This document shows, piece after piece, positions 27,841 to 37,023 of a DNA stretch of 64,000 nucleotides. Location: assembly GCF_012999535.1 (NCBI RefSeq), contig NZ_JABBWV010000012.1:124001-188000 (forward strand), in the 5' to 3' direction. The notes beneath the pieces were generated by a model that did not search any database, was not told where the DNA came from, and saw nothing but the letters and a program-made list of their open reading frames with translations. The position numbers and the translations under genes were made by a program. Origin of the DNA: Microbispora sp. H11081. Its GTDB lineage: Bacteria; Actinomycetota; Actinomycetes; Streptosporangiales; Streptosporangiaceae. The stretch's first letter is position 1; every line of letters starts with the position of its first letter.

Positions 27841-30585
27841 GTGTCCCCCTCGTCCTTCAGCCGCCGCCGGCTCCTCCAGGCCGCCGGAGTCGCCGTCGTG
27901 GCCTCCGCCGTCGGGGAGGTCGCCGGCGCCACGGCGGCCGGCGCCGTGGTCGCGCCGGTGCGCCCCGACATCGGTGTGTCCGCGTACGCCTTCGACCTCG
28001 GGCAGGTGCGGCTGACCGGGGGCCGCCTGATGGACAACCAGAACCGGACGCTGTCCTACCTGCGGTTTGTCGACGTCGACCGGCTGCTGTACAACTTCCG
28101 GGCCAACCACAGGCTGTCCACCGGCGGCGCCGCCGCGAACGGGGGATGGGACGCCCCGAGCTTCCCGTTCCGCACCCACGTGCAGGGGCACTTCCTCTCG
28201 GCGTGGGCCCAGGCGTACGCCGTGCTGGGGGACACCACGTGCCGGGACAAGGCGACCTACATGGTCGCCGAACTGGCCAAGTGCCAGGCCAACAACGGCG
28301 CCGCCGGGTTCAACACCGGATACCTGTCCGGCTTCCCCGAGTCGGACTTCACCGCACTCGAAGCGCGCACGCTGAGCAACGGCAACGTCCCGTACTACTG
28401 CGTGCACAAGACGCTCACCGGTCTGCTCGACGTGTGGCGCCTCATCGGCGACAACCGGGCCCGCGACGTGCTGCTGGCGCTCGCCGGCTGGGTCGACTGG
28501 CGTACGGGCAGGCTGAGCGGCAGCCAGATGCAGAACATGCTGGGCACCGAGTTCGGCGGCATGAACGCGGTGCTGACCGACATCTACCAGCAGACCGGTG
28601 ACGGGCGCTGGCTCACCGTCGCCCAGCGGTTCGACCACGCCGCCGTGTTCAACCCGCTGGCCTCGAACCAGGACCAGCTGAACGGCCTGCACGCCAACAC
28701 CCAGGTGCCCAAGTGGATCGGCGCGGCCAGGGAGTTCAAGGCCACCGGCACGACCCGCTACCGCGACATCGCCACCAACGCCTGGAACATCACGGTCGGC
28801 GCGCACACCTACGCGATCGGGGGCAACAGCCAGGCCGAGCACTTCCGGGCGCCGAACGCCATCGCCGGCTACCTCACCAACGACACCTGCGAGCACTGCA
28901 ACAGCGTCAACATGCTCAACCTGACCAGGGAGCTGTGGCTGCTCAACCCCGATCGGGTGGCGTACGTGGACTTCTACGAGCAGGCGCTGCTCAACCACGT
29001 CATCGGCGCGCAGAACCCCGGCGACTCCCACGGGCACGTCACCTACTTCACGCCGCTCAAGCCGGGCGGCCGCCGCGGGGTGGGCCCGGCGTGGGGCGGC
29101 GGCACGTGGAGCACCGACTACAACTCGTTCTGGTGCTGCCAGGGGACGGGGCTGGAGGTCAACACGCGCCTGATGGACTCCATCTACTTCTACAACGGCA
29201 CCACGCTGACGGTGAACCTGTTCGCGCCGTCGGTGCTGAACTGGACGCAGCGCGGCATCACGCTGACGCAGACGACGTCCTATCCGGCGAGCGACACCAC
29301 GACGCTCACCGTCACGGGCGACGCCGGCGGGTCGTGGTCGATGCGCGTCCGCATCCCCGCCTGGACCACCGGCGCCACGATCAGCGTGAACGGCGTCCAG
29401 CAGAACGTGGACACCACCCCCGGCACGTACGCCGTCGTCACCCGCTCCTGGGCGTCGGGCGACACCGTCACGGTCCGCCTGCCCATGCGCGTCGTCATGA
29501 AGGCCGCCAACGACAACCCGAACGTCGCGGCCGTCACGTACGGCCCGGTCGTGCTGTCGGGGAACTACGGGAACACCGCCCTGTCGGCGCCGCCCGCCCT
29601 GAACACCGCGTCGCTCACCCGGACGAGCACCACCGCGCTCGCCTTCACCGCGACGGCCAACGGCTCTACGGTCAACCTGGGCCCGTTCTACGACGCGCAC
29701 GGCCACAACTACTCCGTCTACTGGAACACCGGCGGCAGCGGCGGAGGAGGCGGGACGGCGAGCTTCCGGCTGGTCAACGCGGCGAGCGGCCTGGTGCTCG
29801 GCGTCCAGAACATGTCCACCGCCGACGGCGGGCTCGCGCTGCAGTGGACAGACAACGGCACCGCCGACCACGACTGGGAGATCATCGTGGACGGCAACGC
29901 GCTGCGCTTCCGCAACGTCAACAGCGGCAAGGTGCTCGGCGTGGAGAACATGTCCACCGCCGACAACGCCCGCGTCCTGCAGTGGACCGACAACGGCACC
30001 GCCGACCACCGCTGGACCGTCACCGACGCCGGTGACGGCTCCCACAAGATCCGCAACGTCAACAGCGGCAAGCTCCTGGCCATACTCAACGGCTCGACCG
30101 CGAACGGCGGCCAGGCCGTGCAGGACTCCGACAACGGCAGCGCGGACAACCAGTGGCGGTTCGTGCCGAACGGCGCCCGGCGCATCCAGAACCTCGCCAG
30201 CGGGCTCGTGCTCGGCGTGCAGAACATGTCCACCGCCGACGGGGGGCTCGTCATCCAGTGGGGCGACACCGGCACCGCCGACCACCTCTGGACGGCGGTG
30301 ACCGACTCGGGCGGCTACCTGCGCCTGCGCAACTCCAACAGCGGCAAGGTGCTGGGCGTGGAGAACGCCGCCACCGCCGCCGGGTCGCGCGTGCTCCAGT
30401 GGGCCGACAACGGCACCTCCGACCACCGGTGGCGGCTGCGGCACGGCGCCAACGGATACTTCCGCATCCAGTGCGCCAACGGCGGCAGGGTCCTCGGCCT
30501 CAGCGGCGGCTCCACCGCCCAGGGCGCCCAGGTCGTCCTCGCCGACGACAACGGCGCGAACGACCGCCTCTGGCGGTTCGTCTGA
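27841..30585 (+). CDS. secreted GH127 beta-L-arabinofuranosidase-like enzyme with two ricin-type domains
   Basis: Predicted extracellular hydrolase of 914 residues. A Tat-type signal (SRRRLLQAAG) starts the protein. The GH127 barrel (about 40-640) has GHFLSAWAQAYA, Glu333 in QAEHF, Glu351/Cys353 in EHCNSVN and Cys432-Cys433 in FWCCQ. These match the catalytic Glu/Cys and Zn ligands known in Bifidobacterium HypBA1. After a Gly-rich linker, six beta-trefoil repeats with VLGVxNMSTAD and QWxDNGTADH signatures make two ricin/CBM13 domains (about 640-914). AGGAGG precedes GTG 27841. It probably releases L-arabinose from plant arabinans or extensin; exact linkage is unproven. Confidence 0.88.
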   Translation: MSPSSFSRRRLLQAAGVAVVASAVGEVAGATAAGAVVAPVRPDIGVSAYAFDLGQVRLTGGRLMDNQNRTLSYLRFVDVDRLLYNFRANHRLSTGGAAANGGWDAPSFPFRTHVQGHFLSAWAQAYAVLGDTTCRDKATYMVAELAKCQANNGAAGFNTGYLSGFPESDFTALEARTLSNGNVPYYCVHKTLTGLLDVWRLIGDNRARDVLLALAGWVDWRTGRLSGSQMQNMLGTEFGGMNAVLTDIYQQTGDGRWLTVAQRFDHAAVFNPLASNQDQLNGLHANTQVPKWIGAAREFKATGTTRYRDIATNAWNITVGAHTYAIGGNSQAEHFRAPNAIAGYLTNDTCEHCNSVNMLNLTRELWLLNPDRVAYVDFYEQALLNHVIGAQNPGDSHGHVTYFTPLKPGGRRGVGPAWGGGTWSTDYNSFWCCQGTGLEVNTRLMDSIYFYNGTTLTVNLFAPSVLNWTQRGITLTQTTSYPASDTTTLTVTGDAGGSWSMRVRIPAWTTGATISVNGVQQNVDTTPGTYAVVTRSWASGDTVTVRLPMRVVMKAANDNPNVAAVTYGPVVLSGNYGNTALSAPPALNTASLTRTSTTALAFTATANGSTVNLGPFYDAHGHNYSVYWNTGGSGGGGGTASFRLVNAASGLVLGVQNMSTADGGLALQWTDNGTADHDWEIIVDGNALRFRNVNSGKVLGVENMSTADNARVLQWTDNGTADHRWTVTDAGDGSHKIRNVNSGKLLAILNGSTANGGQAVQDSDNGSADNQWRFVPNGARRIQNLASGLVLGVQNMSTADGGLVIQWGDTGTADHLWTAVTDSGGYLRLRNSNSGKVLGVENAATAAGSRVLQWADNGTSDHRWRLRHGANGYFRIQCANGGRVLGLSGGSTAQGAQVVLADDNGANDRLWRFV

Positions 30586-30601
30586 GCGGGGCGCGAGGGC
30601 G

Positions 30602-31066
30602 TCAGGGCCGCCAGCGGTAACGGGCGTCGGGCAGGTTCTCCTCGTTGCCGCTGCCGTCGCCCTCCGCGACGAGGGTGAAACCGTGCCGCTCGTAGAACCG
30701 CCGGGCTCCCGTGTTGCGCTGGAAGACGTACAGGTCGAGCCCGTGGGGGCGCGCCCGCTTGGCATGGCCGAGCAGCGCGCTCCCGACGCCGCCGTTCTGG
30801 GCGCCGGGCGCGACGTACAGGTGGTCGAGCAGGTCGCCGGACACGGCGGCGAACCCGGCGACCCGGCCGCCCAGTTCGGCCACCCACACCCGCGACGACG
30901 GCAGCACGACGCCGGCGATCCATGCCCGGCTCTCCGCGTCGGAGTGGAGCCGTGGCAGGTAGGTCATCTCGGCCCGGGCGGCGAGGAACACCTCGGCGAC
31001 GTGTCCGGCGTCGCCGGGCCCGGCATGGCGGATCAGCGGCGGGTGGCCGTGGGCGGCGCCGCTCAC
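30602..31066 (-). CDS. GNAT-family N-acetyltransferase
   Basis: Predicted acetyl-CoA-dependent acyltransferase of 154 residues with the GNAT core: strand VAGFAAVSGDLLDHLYVAP, the acetyl-CoA pyrophosphate loop NGGVGSALLGHAKR and the C-terminal NTGARRFYERHGF motif. GTG 31066 overlaps the NADAR stop by GTGA, so both are co-translated. The substrate is unknown. It converges with GH127, with only 16 nt between stop codons. Confidence 0.85.
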   Translation of the reverse strand: MSGAAHGHPPLIRHAGPGDAGHVAEVFLAARAEMTYLPRLHSDAESRAWIAGVVLPSSRVWVAELGGRVAGFAAVSGDLLDHLYVAPGAQNGGVGSALLGHAKRARPHGLDLYVFQRNTGARRFYERHGFTLVAEGDGSGNEENLPDARYRWRP

Positions 31067-31641
31067 GCCCAGGCTCCCAGCGCGTCCCGGGCCTCCATCA
31101 GGGCGAAACCCAGCAGGTTGCGGCCCTGCCAGGTGGAGGGGGACGCGGCGCGTTCGTCGTCGGCGGTCAGGCCGATGCCCCAAATCCGGTCGTACGGGCT
31201 GGCCTCGACCAGGACCCGGTCGCCGGTCGCGACGAGGTAACGCGACAACTCGCGGTGCCGGCCGAACTTGGCGACGCTGCCGCGGACCACGATGCCGAAC
31301 CGGTGGGCGTCCCACACCTGCTCGTCGAAGCCGCGTACGGCCCGGCCGAGCTCCTTGGCCTCGCCGGGATGACCGGCGGCGAGGATGCGCCCGGCGGCCC
31401 GGTCGTCGCCGAACAGCCAGGCCTTGTGGGCCATCATGTAGTGCTCGGCGGAGGCGAAGGTGTGGCCGTCCTCGGTGAAGGTGACCGGCCACCACTGCGA
31501 CAGGCAGCCGGGTCCGACGCCTCCGTCCCGCGCGGGCCGGTGGCCCCAGAAGTACAGATAGCGGAGGACGCGGCCGTCCCGCTCCGCGGCGACCGCCTCG
31601 TCCACGCTGCGCGGTAACACGATCTGCTCGGACACGTCCAC
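31063..31641 (-). CDS. NADAR-family protein (YbiA-like)
   Basis: About 192 residues. YbiA/NADAR proteins act on ADP-ribose-type metabolites and in some bacteria remove N-glycosidic groups from riboflavin intermediates or from ADP-ribosylated guanine in DNA. Motifs seen are WWPVTFTEDGHTFASAEHYMMAHKAWLFGD, GRAVRGFDEQVWD and WGIGL with QGRNLLGFALMEARD. GTG 31641 is used; GTG 31635 or an in-frame ATG at 31698 are alternatives, none with a strong ribosome site. It is coupled to a GNAT gene, but no toxin ADP-ribosyltransferase is visible beside it. Confidence 0.85.
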   Translation of the reverse strand: MDVSEQIVLPRSVDEAVAAERDGRVLRYLYFWGHRPARDGGVGPGCLSQWWPVTFTEDGHTFASAEHYMMAHKAWLFGDDRAAGRILAAGHPGEAKELGRAVRGFDEQVWDAHRFGIVVRGSVAKFGRHRELSRYLVATGDRVLVEASPYDRIWGIGLTADDERAASPSTWQGRNLLGFALMEARDALGAWA

Positions 31642-31803
31642 ACCGTGCCACAGACGACCTCGTCCCGGCCATCGGGTTTCGGCGCCGCACCGGGTCACGG
31701 CAGTTTTCCGATCGGTTCTCCGGGTTGGTGACGATCCGGTGACGAGGTCTCCCCGTTGTGATCAACCCCGTACGATTTCTGAAGGTACGACGAGGGGAGA
31801 GTT

Positions 31804-32610
31804 GTGGACGAGCGTAAGGCACCGGCCGGTGTCGACCCATTCGCACCCAGCGTCGCCCGTATGTACGACTACTACCTGGGCGGCAAGGACAACTTCGCGG
31901 CGGACCGCGAGGCCGCCCAGAAGATCATCGAGATCCTGCCCAACCTTCCCGACATCGCCAGGGAGAACCGAGAGTTCCTGATTCGGGTCGTCAGCCACCT
32001 GTCGCGGCAGGGCATCCGGCAGTTCCTCGACATCGGCGCGGGGCTGCCGACGCAGCGCAACGTCCACCAGGTCGCCCAGGATCTGGCCCCGGATTCCAAG
32101 GTCGTCTACGTCGACAACGACCCCATCGTCCTCGTCCACGCGCGGGCCATCCTCGCCGAGAACGAGCGGGTGGTCGCGGTCGAGGCGGACATGCGCCACC
32201 CCGAGGCGCTGCTGCGGCATCCGGAGATCCGCGAGCACATCGACTTCTCCAAGCCGGTCGCCGTCCTCCTGCTCGGCGTGCTGCACTTCGTCCCGGACGA
32301 CGACGAGGCCATGAGGATCGTCACAGCACTCAGGGAGCCGCTGGTGCCCGGCGGCTATCTGGTCGTGTCGCACGGCTCCCTCGGCAAGCTGAGCGCGGAC
32401 CAGGAGGCGGAGGGCCGCGAGGTCTTCAGCCGGACCTCCGTCCCCGGCACCACCTCCCGGTCGTACGAGCAGGTCCTCGCGTTCTTCGAGGGCCTCGACC
32501 TGGTCGAGCCTGGCGTGGTGCCGCTGCACGAGTGGCGGCCCCGCATCGACCACCCCTACGTGCGGGACGGCAAGGCCGGCGCGCTCGGCGGCGTGGGCCT
32601 CGTCCCCTGA
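31804..32610 (+). CDS. SAM-dependent methyltransferase (actinobacterial DUF574 family)
   Basis: Paralogue of the gene at 24561-25346, 268 residues. Hallmarks are VARMYDYYLGGKDNFAADRE, the SAM site FLDIGAGLPTQRNVHQ, the acidic loop VVYVDNDPIV and GVLHFVPDDDE, plus a C-terminal EPGVVPLHEWRP. GTG 31804 follows GAGGGGAGA. A TACGAT hexamer at 31771-31776 may be the -10 element. The methyl acceptor is unknown. It is divergent from the NADAR/GNAT pair. Confidence 0.88.
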   Translation: MDERKAPAGVDPFAPSVARMYDYYLGGKDNFAADREAAQKIIEILPNLPDIARENREFLIRVVSHLSRQGIRQFLDIGAGLPTQRNVHQVAQDLAPDSKVVYVDNDPIVLVHARAILAENERVVAVEADMRHPEALLRHPEIREHIDFSKPVAVLLLGVLHFVPDDDEAMRIVTALREPLVPGGYLVVSHGSLGKLSADQEAEGREVFSRTSVPGTTSRSYEQVLAFFEGLDLVEPGVVPLHEWRPRIDHPYVRDGKAGALGGVGLVP

Positions 32611-32783
32611 GAGGACCGGCCTCCGCAGCACGCCGGGTGAGGCCTGTTCCTGCGGCAATCCTCTCGTCCGGGCGTTAGAGATTCTGTTTGCTCGGTACAG
32701 CCGGTTTACCGAAAGGATGACGTCGGGCCAGGGTTTGCGTCACCATTGCTGTGGCCGTCTGTCAGGTTGGTGGAGGTGGGGGC

Positions 32784-33263
32784 GTGCGGAGATCCTGGAT
32801 CGCGGTGGCGTTTCTCCTGGCCGGCGTAATGGCCTCCGGATGCGGATCCACCCCGACCCTCCAGGCGGCCACCACGGAACTCCAGAAAGACCTCTACCGC
32901 CTGCAGGCCGACAGGTTCTTCAAGAACCCGCTGACCAAGCTGAAAATCGTGGAACGCCCGGACAAGGATCTGCCCTGCGACAAGGACAAGTTCCAGCGGG
33001 TGTTTCGGGCCACGGCCGAGTACGGGCCGAAAACGTCGGATCTCGACAGTGACCTCGACCGTGCTCAGACGGTGATGGAAAACACGTTGTCTCAGGCTCT
33101 CCACTACGAAATGTCCTACGACTTGTCCCAGATGGACTGGCTGGACGCTCGACTGGTGGAAGGCAGGAAGGACACCCCTGGTATCACCGTCAAGGTCGTC
33201 GTGGTACCGGAATCGCCTATGTGGCGGCTGGTGGCCAAGACCGATTGCCTTCCGCGGTCATAG
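32784..33263 (+). CDS. hypothetical lipoprotein
   Basis: A 159-residue protein with a short basic N-terminus, hydrophobic core and lipobox (ASGC, Cys20), so probably membrane-anchored outside the cell. The mature part is charged and helical at first (TELQKDLYRLQADRFF), with a Cys pair (DLPCDKDK and KTDCLPRS) that could form a disulfide. GGAGG lies 7 nt before GTG 32784, preferred over the upstream ATG. I do not recognise a family. It converges on the 650-residue gene, 5 nt between stops. Confidence 0.7.
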   Translation: MRRSWIAVAFLLAGVMASGCGSTPTLQAATTELQKDLYRLQADRFFKNPLTKLKIVERPDKDLPCDKDKFQRVFRATAEYGPKTSDLDSDLDRAQTVMENTLSQALHYEMSYDLSQMDWLDARLVEGRKDTPGITVKVVVVPESPMWRLVAKTDCLPRS

Positions 33264-33268
33264 AGCCG

Positions 33269-35221
33269 TCATTCCCAGACTCGTATGAGTTCCTTGGCCT
33301 GTTCGCTGCTCATGTGATCCGCGGCGTCCTCGGCCTTTCGGTCGAGAGCGGTGTTCCCGTCCATCCATCGTTCGTATGGCACCAGCTTCGCGCGCAGGAC
33401 GCTCTCCCAGCTCTTTCCGGTGCGCTTCGCCTCTCGTTCGGCCTCGGTCATCAGCTCGTCGAACGACTTGAGATGGCCTGTTGTCGCGCTCATCAGCTCG
33501 GCCGGTGGCTTGCTCGCCGGATAACCTGCTCTATCTAGCAGATATGCCATGTCGTACCTCTGGCGGAGGACGAAGTTCGCCCGGCCTTCGGTAAGCGCTT
33601 GAACGCGGGTCTCGAAGCCGGCGGCCCAGTTGTCCAACCACTTGCTCACAGCGTAGGCCTTGGTAAGGGCCCAGGCTGTTTCCGCGAACGGGACGGGAAT
33701 CTTGTCGATTCCCAGCGCCATCGTGTTCTTGACGACATCCCGGATCAGGCTGTCCGTGGCGTCCTTCTCGCCGCGCACATCGAGCGCCGCCTTGAACTCT
33801 AGCCCGCCCAGATTACCGAACATTTTGGTAGCGCTTTGAAAGCGGCCTTCATCGCCACCGGCGTCCAGGCGAGCGGCGTTCGTCAGGATGTCGTAGCGGA
33901 ACCGCGCGGCGGTCTTGTCGAAGTCGTCTGTGAGCCGTTCTTCGCCGGCGAAGGTCTGGAGAAAGCGGTAGGTGTCGCCGGGGCTCAGATAGAAGGAGGG
34001 GGTCACGCCGGGAATCGGCAGCCACTTGTCAGGCTGGGACATGCCGGACGTCCGGTAGATGGCTTTGTCGAAGCGGGCGCCGGAAGCGAGTTCGTGGATG
34101 TACGACTTGGCGATCGAGGTCATCGAGTCCCTGGCGGCGTTCGGCAGGTCCTTGCCGAAGGAGCCGGCGGCGAGCATCGCGTCCAAGGCGAACGCCGAGG
34201 CCTGGGCCGAGTGCTCGCCCGGCTTCTCCGTGACGACTCCGCTGCCCGCTTCCATCGCCCTGCCGAAGGCCGCGGCCACGTCGTCGCCCGATCCGGAGTC
34301 TTTGGCGTACGTCAGGAAGCGCTTCATCTTCTCGACCTGGGTGAGCTTTACGGCATCGCCGCCCATCCGGGCGAAGGCGGATCGTACGGCCCCGCCGTCC
34401 CCGGCCAGGAGCCCCAGCGCGAGGGCGACGGTGTCGGGGGAGTAGCCGTAGGTCCTGGTCTCGTCGGGACCCGCGCCGATCCAGTCCTGGCGGGGGTTCT
34501 TCGTGAAGTCGTCCAACGCCAGGGAACGGGCGGCGGCCTCACGGACGTCCGCCGGTGCCTTCGCCCCGGCCAGCAGCGCCAGCCGGTTCCACGCCACACT
34601 CCGGTTGGCCGGCGTGCTGAGCAGCCCGGCCTTCGCCTTCTCGAACGCCGGGACGCGGCCGGGGGCGCGCAACGCCGCGCCCAGGGCGGCGCCGAACGCG
34701 GCGAGGTCCTGGGCGGCGGTCGGGCTACCGGTGTTCATCAGGAGGTTGGGCAGCGCGTCGCGCACTTCGGCGGGCAGCGTGGCGTAGAACGCCGCCGCCG
34801 CGGCGGGATCCTTGGCCAGCGCGGCGATCTCCTCGATGTGCCGATGGACGAGGTCGCCTTTCGTCTCGACGTCGAAGTCGGGGTTCGCGAGGATGCCGGT
34901 CCCGTACATGAGGCCGAGGCCGCGGCCGGTGGCGAAGCTGTCCAGCGCGTCGGGCAGGCGGGCGAATGTGTCGTCGCCTGTGCCGTTCAGCGCTTTGATC
35001 AGCTCGGCTCGTTCGGTCAGTTCGGGCGCCTGGCCTCTGCCCCAGTCGGCGATGGCGGCGATCTGGGCGAGTGGCGTGGTGCTGACGCCGTTCGCGCGGA
35101 AGAGCCCTTCGAAGTCGTCGGCGAAGGAGGTGAGCTGTTCTGCCCCTTGTCGCAGGTCGGCGGCCATGGCGTTCATCGCCGTGGGGTCGATGCCGCAGAA
35201 GTCGCCGCTCGGGGATGTCAT
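33269..35221 (-). CDS. large uncharacterised protein paired with a WXG100-like gene
   Basis: A 650-residue, mostly helical cytosol-like protein with no signal peptide or membrane span. It begins CGIDPTAMNAMAADLRQGAEQL, which resembles the helical start of ESX/WXG-associated proteins, and then has alternating Ala-rich helices. Near the C-terminus is a hydrophobic helix region (TMALGIDKIPVPFAETAWALTKAY) and an RQRYDMAYLLDRAGY segment. The gene follows a 102-residue WXG100-like gene by 30 nt, suggesting a pair exported by or acting with a type VII system. I see no toxin catalytic motif. Related actinobacterial proteins exist without known function. Confidence 0.7.
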   Translation of the reverse strand: MTSPSGDFCGIDPTAMNAMAADLRQGAEQLTSFADDFEGLFRANGVSTTPLAQIAAIADWGRGQAPELTERAELIKALNGTGDDTFARLPDALDSFATGRGLGLMYGTGILANPDFDVETKGDLVHRHIEEIAALAKDPAAAAAFYATLPAEVRDALPNLLMNTGSPTAAQDLAAFGAALGAALRAPGRVPAFEKAKAGLLSTPANRSVAWNRLALLAGAKAPADVREAAARSLALDDFTKNPRQDWIGAGPDETRTYGYSPDTVALALGLLAGDGGAVRSAFARMGGDAVKLTQVEKMKRFLTYAKDSGSGDDVAAAFGRAMEAGSGVVTEKPGEHSAQASAFALDAMLAAGSFGKDLPNAARDSMTSIAKSYIHELASGARFDKAIYRTSGMSQPDKWLPIPGVTPSFYLSPGDTYRFLQTFAGEERLTDDFDKTAARFRYDILTNAARLDAGGDEGRFQSATKMFGNLGGLEFKAALDVRGEKDATDSLIRDVVKNTMALGIDKIPVPFAETAWALTKAYAVSKWLDNWAAGFETRVQALTEGRANFVLRQRYDMAYLLDRAGYPASKPPAELMSATTGHLKSFDELMTEAEREAKRTGKSWESVLRAKLVPYERWMDGNTALDRKAEDAADHMSSEQAKELIRVWE

Positions 35222-35251
35222 CGCGTCCTTCCCAAGGGGGCCGCCAGGGTG

Positions 35252-35560
35252 TCAGGGGCGCCCGGTGAGCTGGTGCCGGATGAGCTCGGCCTGGGAACGG
35301 GTCACCATCGCGGGGTGCCGGTGCATTTCGTCCTCGATGGCATGGGTCATCTGCCGGACGAGTTGGGACAGGCGGTGATGCCGCTCACCGACCTCGTTCG
35401 TCCACTTGGCGGCGGTCGGGCCTGTCCAGACCTTGGCCGACTGCATCGACGCGTAGACGCGCTGGTATGCCTGTCCGACCTCGTGAGACCTGGTCTGGAC
35501 TCTCCTGAGCAGTTCCACCAGTTGCGCGTGGCGAGGGTTGGGCACCATCTCTTCCGCCAC
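35252..35560 (-). CDS. WXG100-like small helical protein
   Basis: A 102-residue protein expected to form a helical hairpin. The turn between the two helices contains VWTGPTAAKW, equivalent to the WxG turn. Helix 1 (about 10-40) and helix 2 (about 50-90) are strongly amphipathic. WXG100 family members are type VII secretion substrates or chaperone-like partners. It starts at GTG 35560 and is the first gene of a two-gene unit with the 650-residue protein. No EccC-like ATPase is in the window, so export is inference. Confidence 0.65.
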   Translation of the reverse strand: MAEEMVPNPRHAQLVELLRRVQTRSHEVGQAYQRVYASMQSAKVWTGPTAAKWTNEVGERHHRLSQLVRQMTHAIEDEMHRHPAMVTRSQAELIRHQLTGRP

Positions 35561-35888
35561 GCCGCCCCCATTTCCCTCGCCACTCGCCCCCGAGTCGCAT
35601 TCGCTGTCAAAGGTAGACAGCGCCCTGTAGCATCGGCAACCCCGAAATATCCGGGTTAATTCGGGCAGGAACAGATTCCGGATCGCGGGCGCATTCTCAT
35701 TTCCGTGAGGATGAGTCCCTCCCCGAGTGGAACTTATCCTCGCCTCTTCCGGGCGGCCAGCAGGAACAAAAAACTAATTGGGGCGACAACCGGTCGGTGT
35801 CGCGCTGCGGGCTTCGGTCCGATGCCTGCGGCGGCCCCCGCATGCGAAGGCCGCCGTCGCTGATCGGACAGCGGCTTCGCGGGCGTGG
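35561..35888. other. 328-bp intergenic region upstream of the WXG-like pair
   Basis: No gene. Inverted repeats CTGTC/GACAG (35604-35620) and CCCGAA/TTCGGG (35641-35665) are present, plus an unusually A/T-rich patch around 35766-35780. TTGACA on the minus strand (35610-35605) is a possible -35 for the WXG-like gene, without a good -10. Confidence 0.4.
35829..35856 (-). terminator. hairpin downstream of the nitroreductase gene
   Basis: CGGCGGCC (35829-35836) pairs with GGCCGCCG (35849-35856), about 33 nt beyond the stop of the minus-strand Acg-like gene. Confidence 0.55.
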
Positions 35889-36857
35889 TCAGGCGGCGAC
35901 GGTTTCCCTCAGCTCCCCGGCGGGGCGGCGCGGCGCGCGGGGAACCGCGGGGCCGTATCCCAGGCGCAGGATCATCTGGATGTGGCCGCGCCGGTGGTGG
36001 GGGTCGCTGCGCCGGCGCATGTCGCGCAGGTCGAGCGGCTGGTTGAGGAACGACGCGGACACCCCGTGGAGGGTGGCGGTCAGCAGCACGCGTTGCAGGG
36101 CCTGGCCGGCGCGCAGCCAGTCGACGGGGCCGTCGCCCACGGTGGTGAGCACCGCCAGTTGCGGGCGGGACTCGAAGTGCACCGGCCCACGCCCCCGGTG
36201 CGTTCCGAAGTCCCGCACCGGCGCCGGGTCCTCGATGCAGCCGGGCCCCTGCACGTAGGACGGGAGGCCCTCACGGAGACCTCCGCTCGTCGTCCACGCC
36301 CGCAGCTCGGCCAGGTAGTCGTCGTTCTTGGACAGCTCGTCGTCGGCGATGGCCACGTGCTCCAGCAGTTCGGCCGAAGCCCAGCGGCCGAGCACCTCTA
36401 GTCCCGCCCCCTCGCGGGAGGCCGCGCGGCGCAGGTCGGCGAGCACGTGCTCGGGGATCCGCCGATCGCTGAACGGCTCCCGGTTGGTCCGGCGCAGGCC
36501 GATGCAGTCGTAGAGCTCGCGGGTCCCGTGAGGGGCCGGGCCGTACGGCGACACGCGCAGGGCGGCCAGGAGCCGGGGTTCCTCTTCGGTGTTCGGCAGC
36601 AGCCAGATCACCGGCCGATGACCGGCGGTCCGCACGGCGAGCCGGAGGTCGAACAGGGCGGCGCCGCAGCTGACGTGCAGCGAGCGCCCGCGCGGGTCGC
36701 TGACCCGCAGTCGCCGGTCCGGGTCGGCCAGCAGCTCGACGTACTCTCCCCGGACCGCCTTGAGCCGCCAGGGCTGGGTGTTGAGCACAGAAGGCGCCTG
36801 TCCCGCGGCGGTGAGCAGCCGCTGGAAAGCGGGTTCTGTTGCGAGGGGAGACATCAC
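35889..36857 (-). CDS. Acg-family FMN-binding nitroreductase-like protein
   Basis: A 322-residue protein of the Acg group, related to nitroreductases but with a long insert. Motifs are the N-terminal APSVLNTQPWRL flavin segment, RRTNREPFSDR and the C-terminal RLGYGP with a preceding QMILR. In mycobacteria Acg proteins are members of the DosR dormancy regulon and probably sequester FMN rather than reduce nitro groups. GTG 36857 or ATG 36854 are both possible starts. It lies at the edge of the island with DevR, AdhE and PflB, which fits dormancy-regulated expression. Confidence 0.85.
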   Translation of the reverse strand: MMSPLATEPAFQRLLTAAGQAPSVLNTQPWRLKAVRGEYVELLADPDRRLRVSDPRGRSLHVSCGAALFDLRLAVRTAGHRPVIWLLPNTEEEPRLLAALRVSPYGPAPHGTRELYDCIGLRRTNREPFSDRRIPEHVLADLRRAASREGAGLEVLGRWASAELLEHVAIADDELSKNDDYLAELRAWTTSGGLREGLPSYVQGPGCIEDPAPVRDFGTHRGRGPVHFESRPQLAVLTTVGDGPVDWLRAGQALQRVLLTATLHGVSASFLNQPLDLRDMRRRSDPHHRRGHIQMILRLGYGPAVPRAPRRPAGELRETVAA

Positions 36858-37023
36858 GGCGCACCTTCTTCATGGAGCTTCATGGAGGTCTTCTGCGGAG
36901 GGCTCGCTGCCGTCGCTCTGGCAGCCCAAGTGAGGGACACCGCGACCGAGCCGGACGGGCCCCGGCGTCGCCCCGCCGGCGCCGAACGCCGACGTGTGGT
37001 GCGCGCCGGGGGCCGCGCATTCC

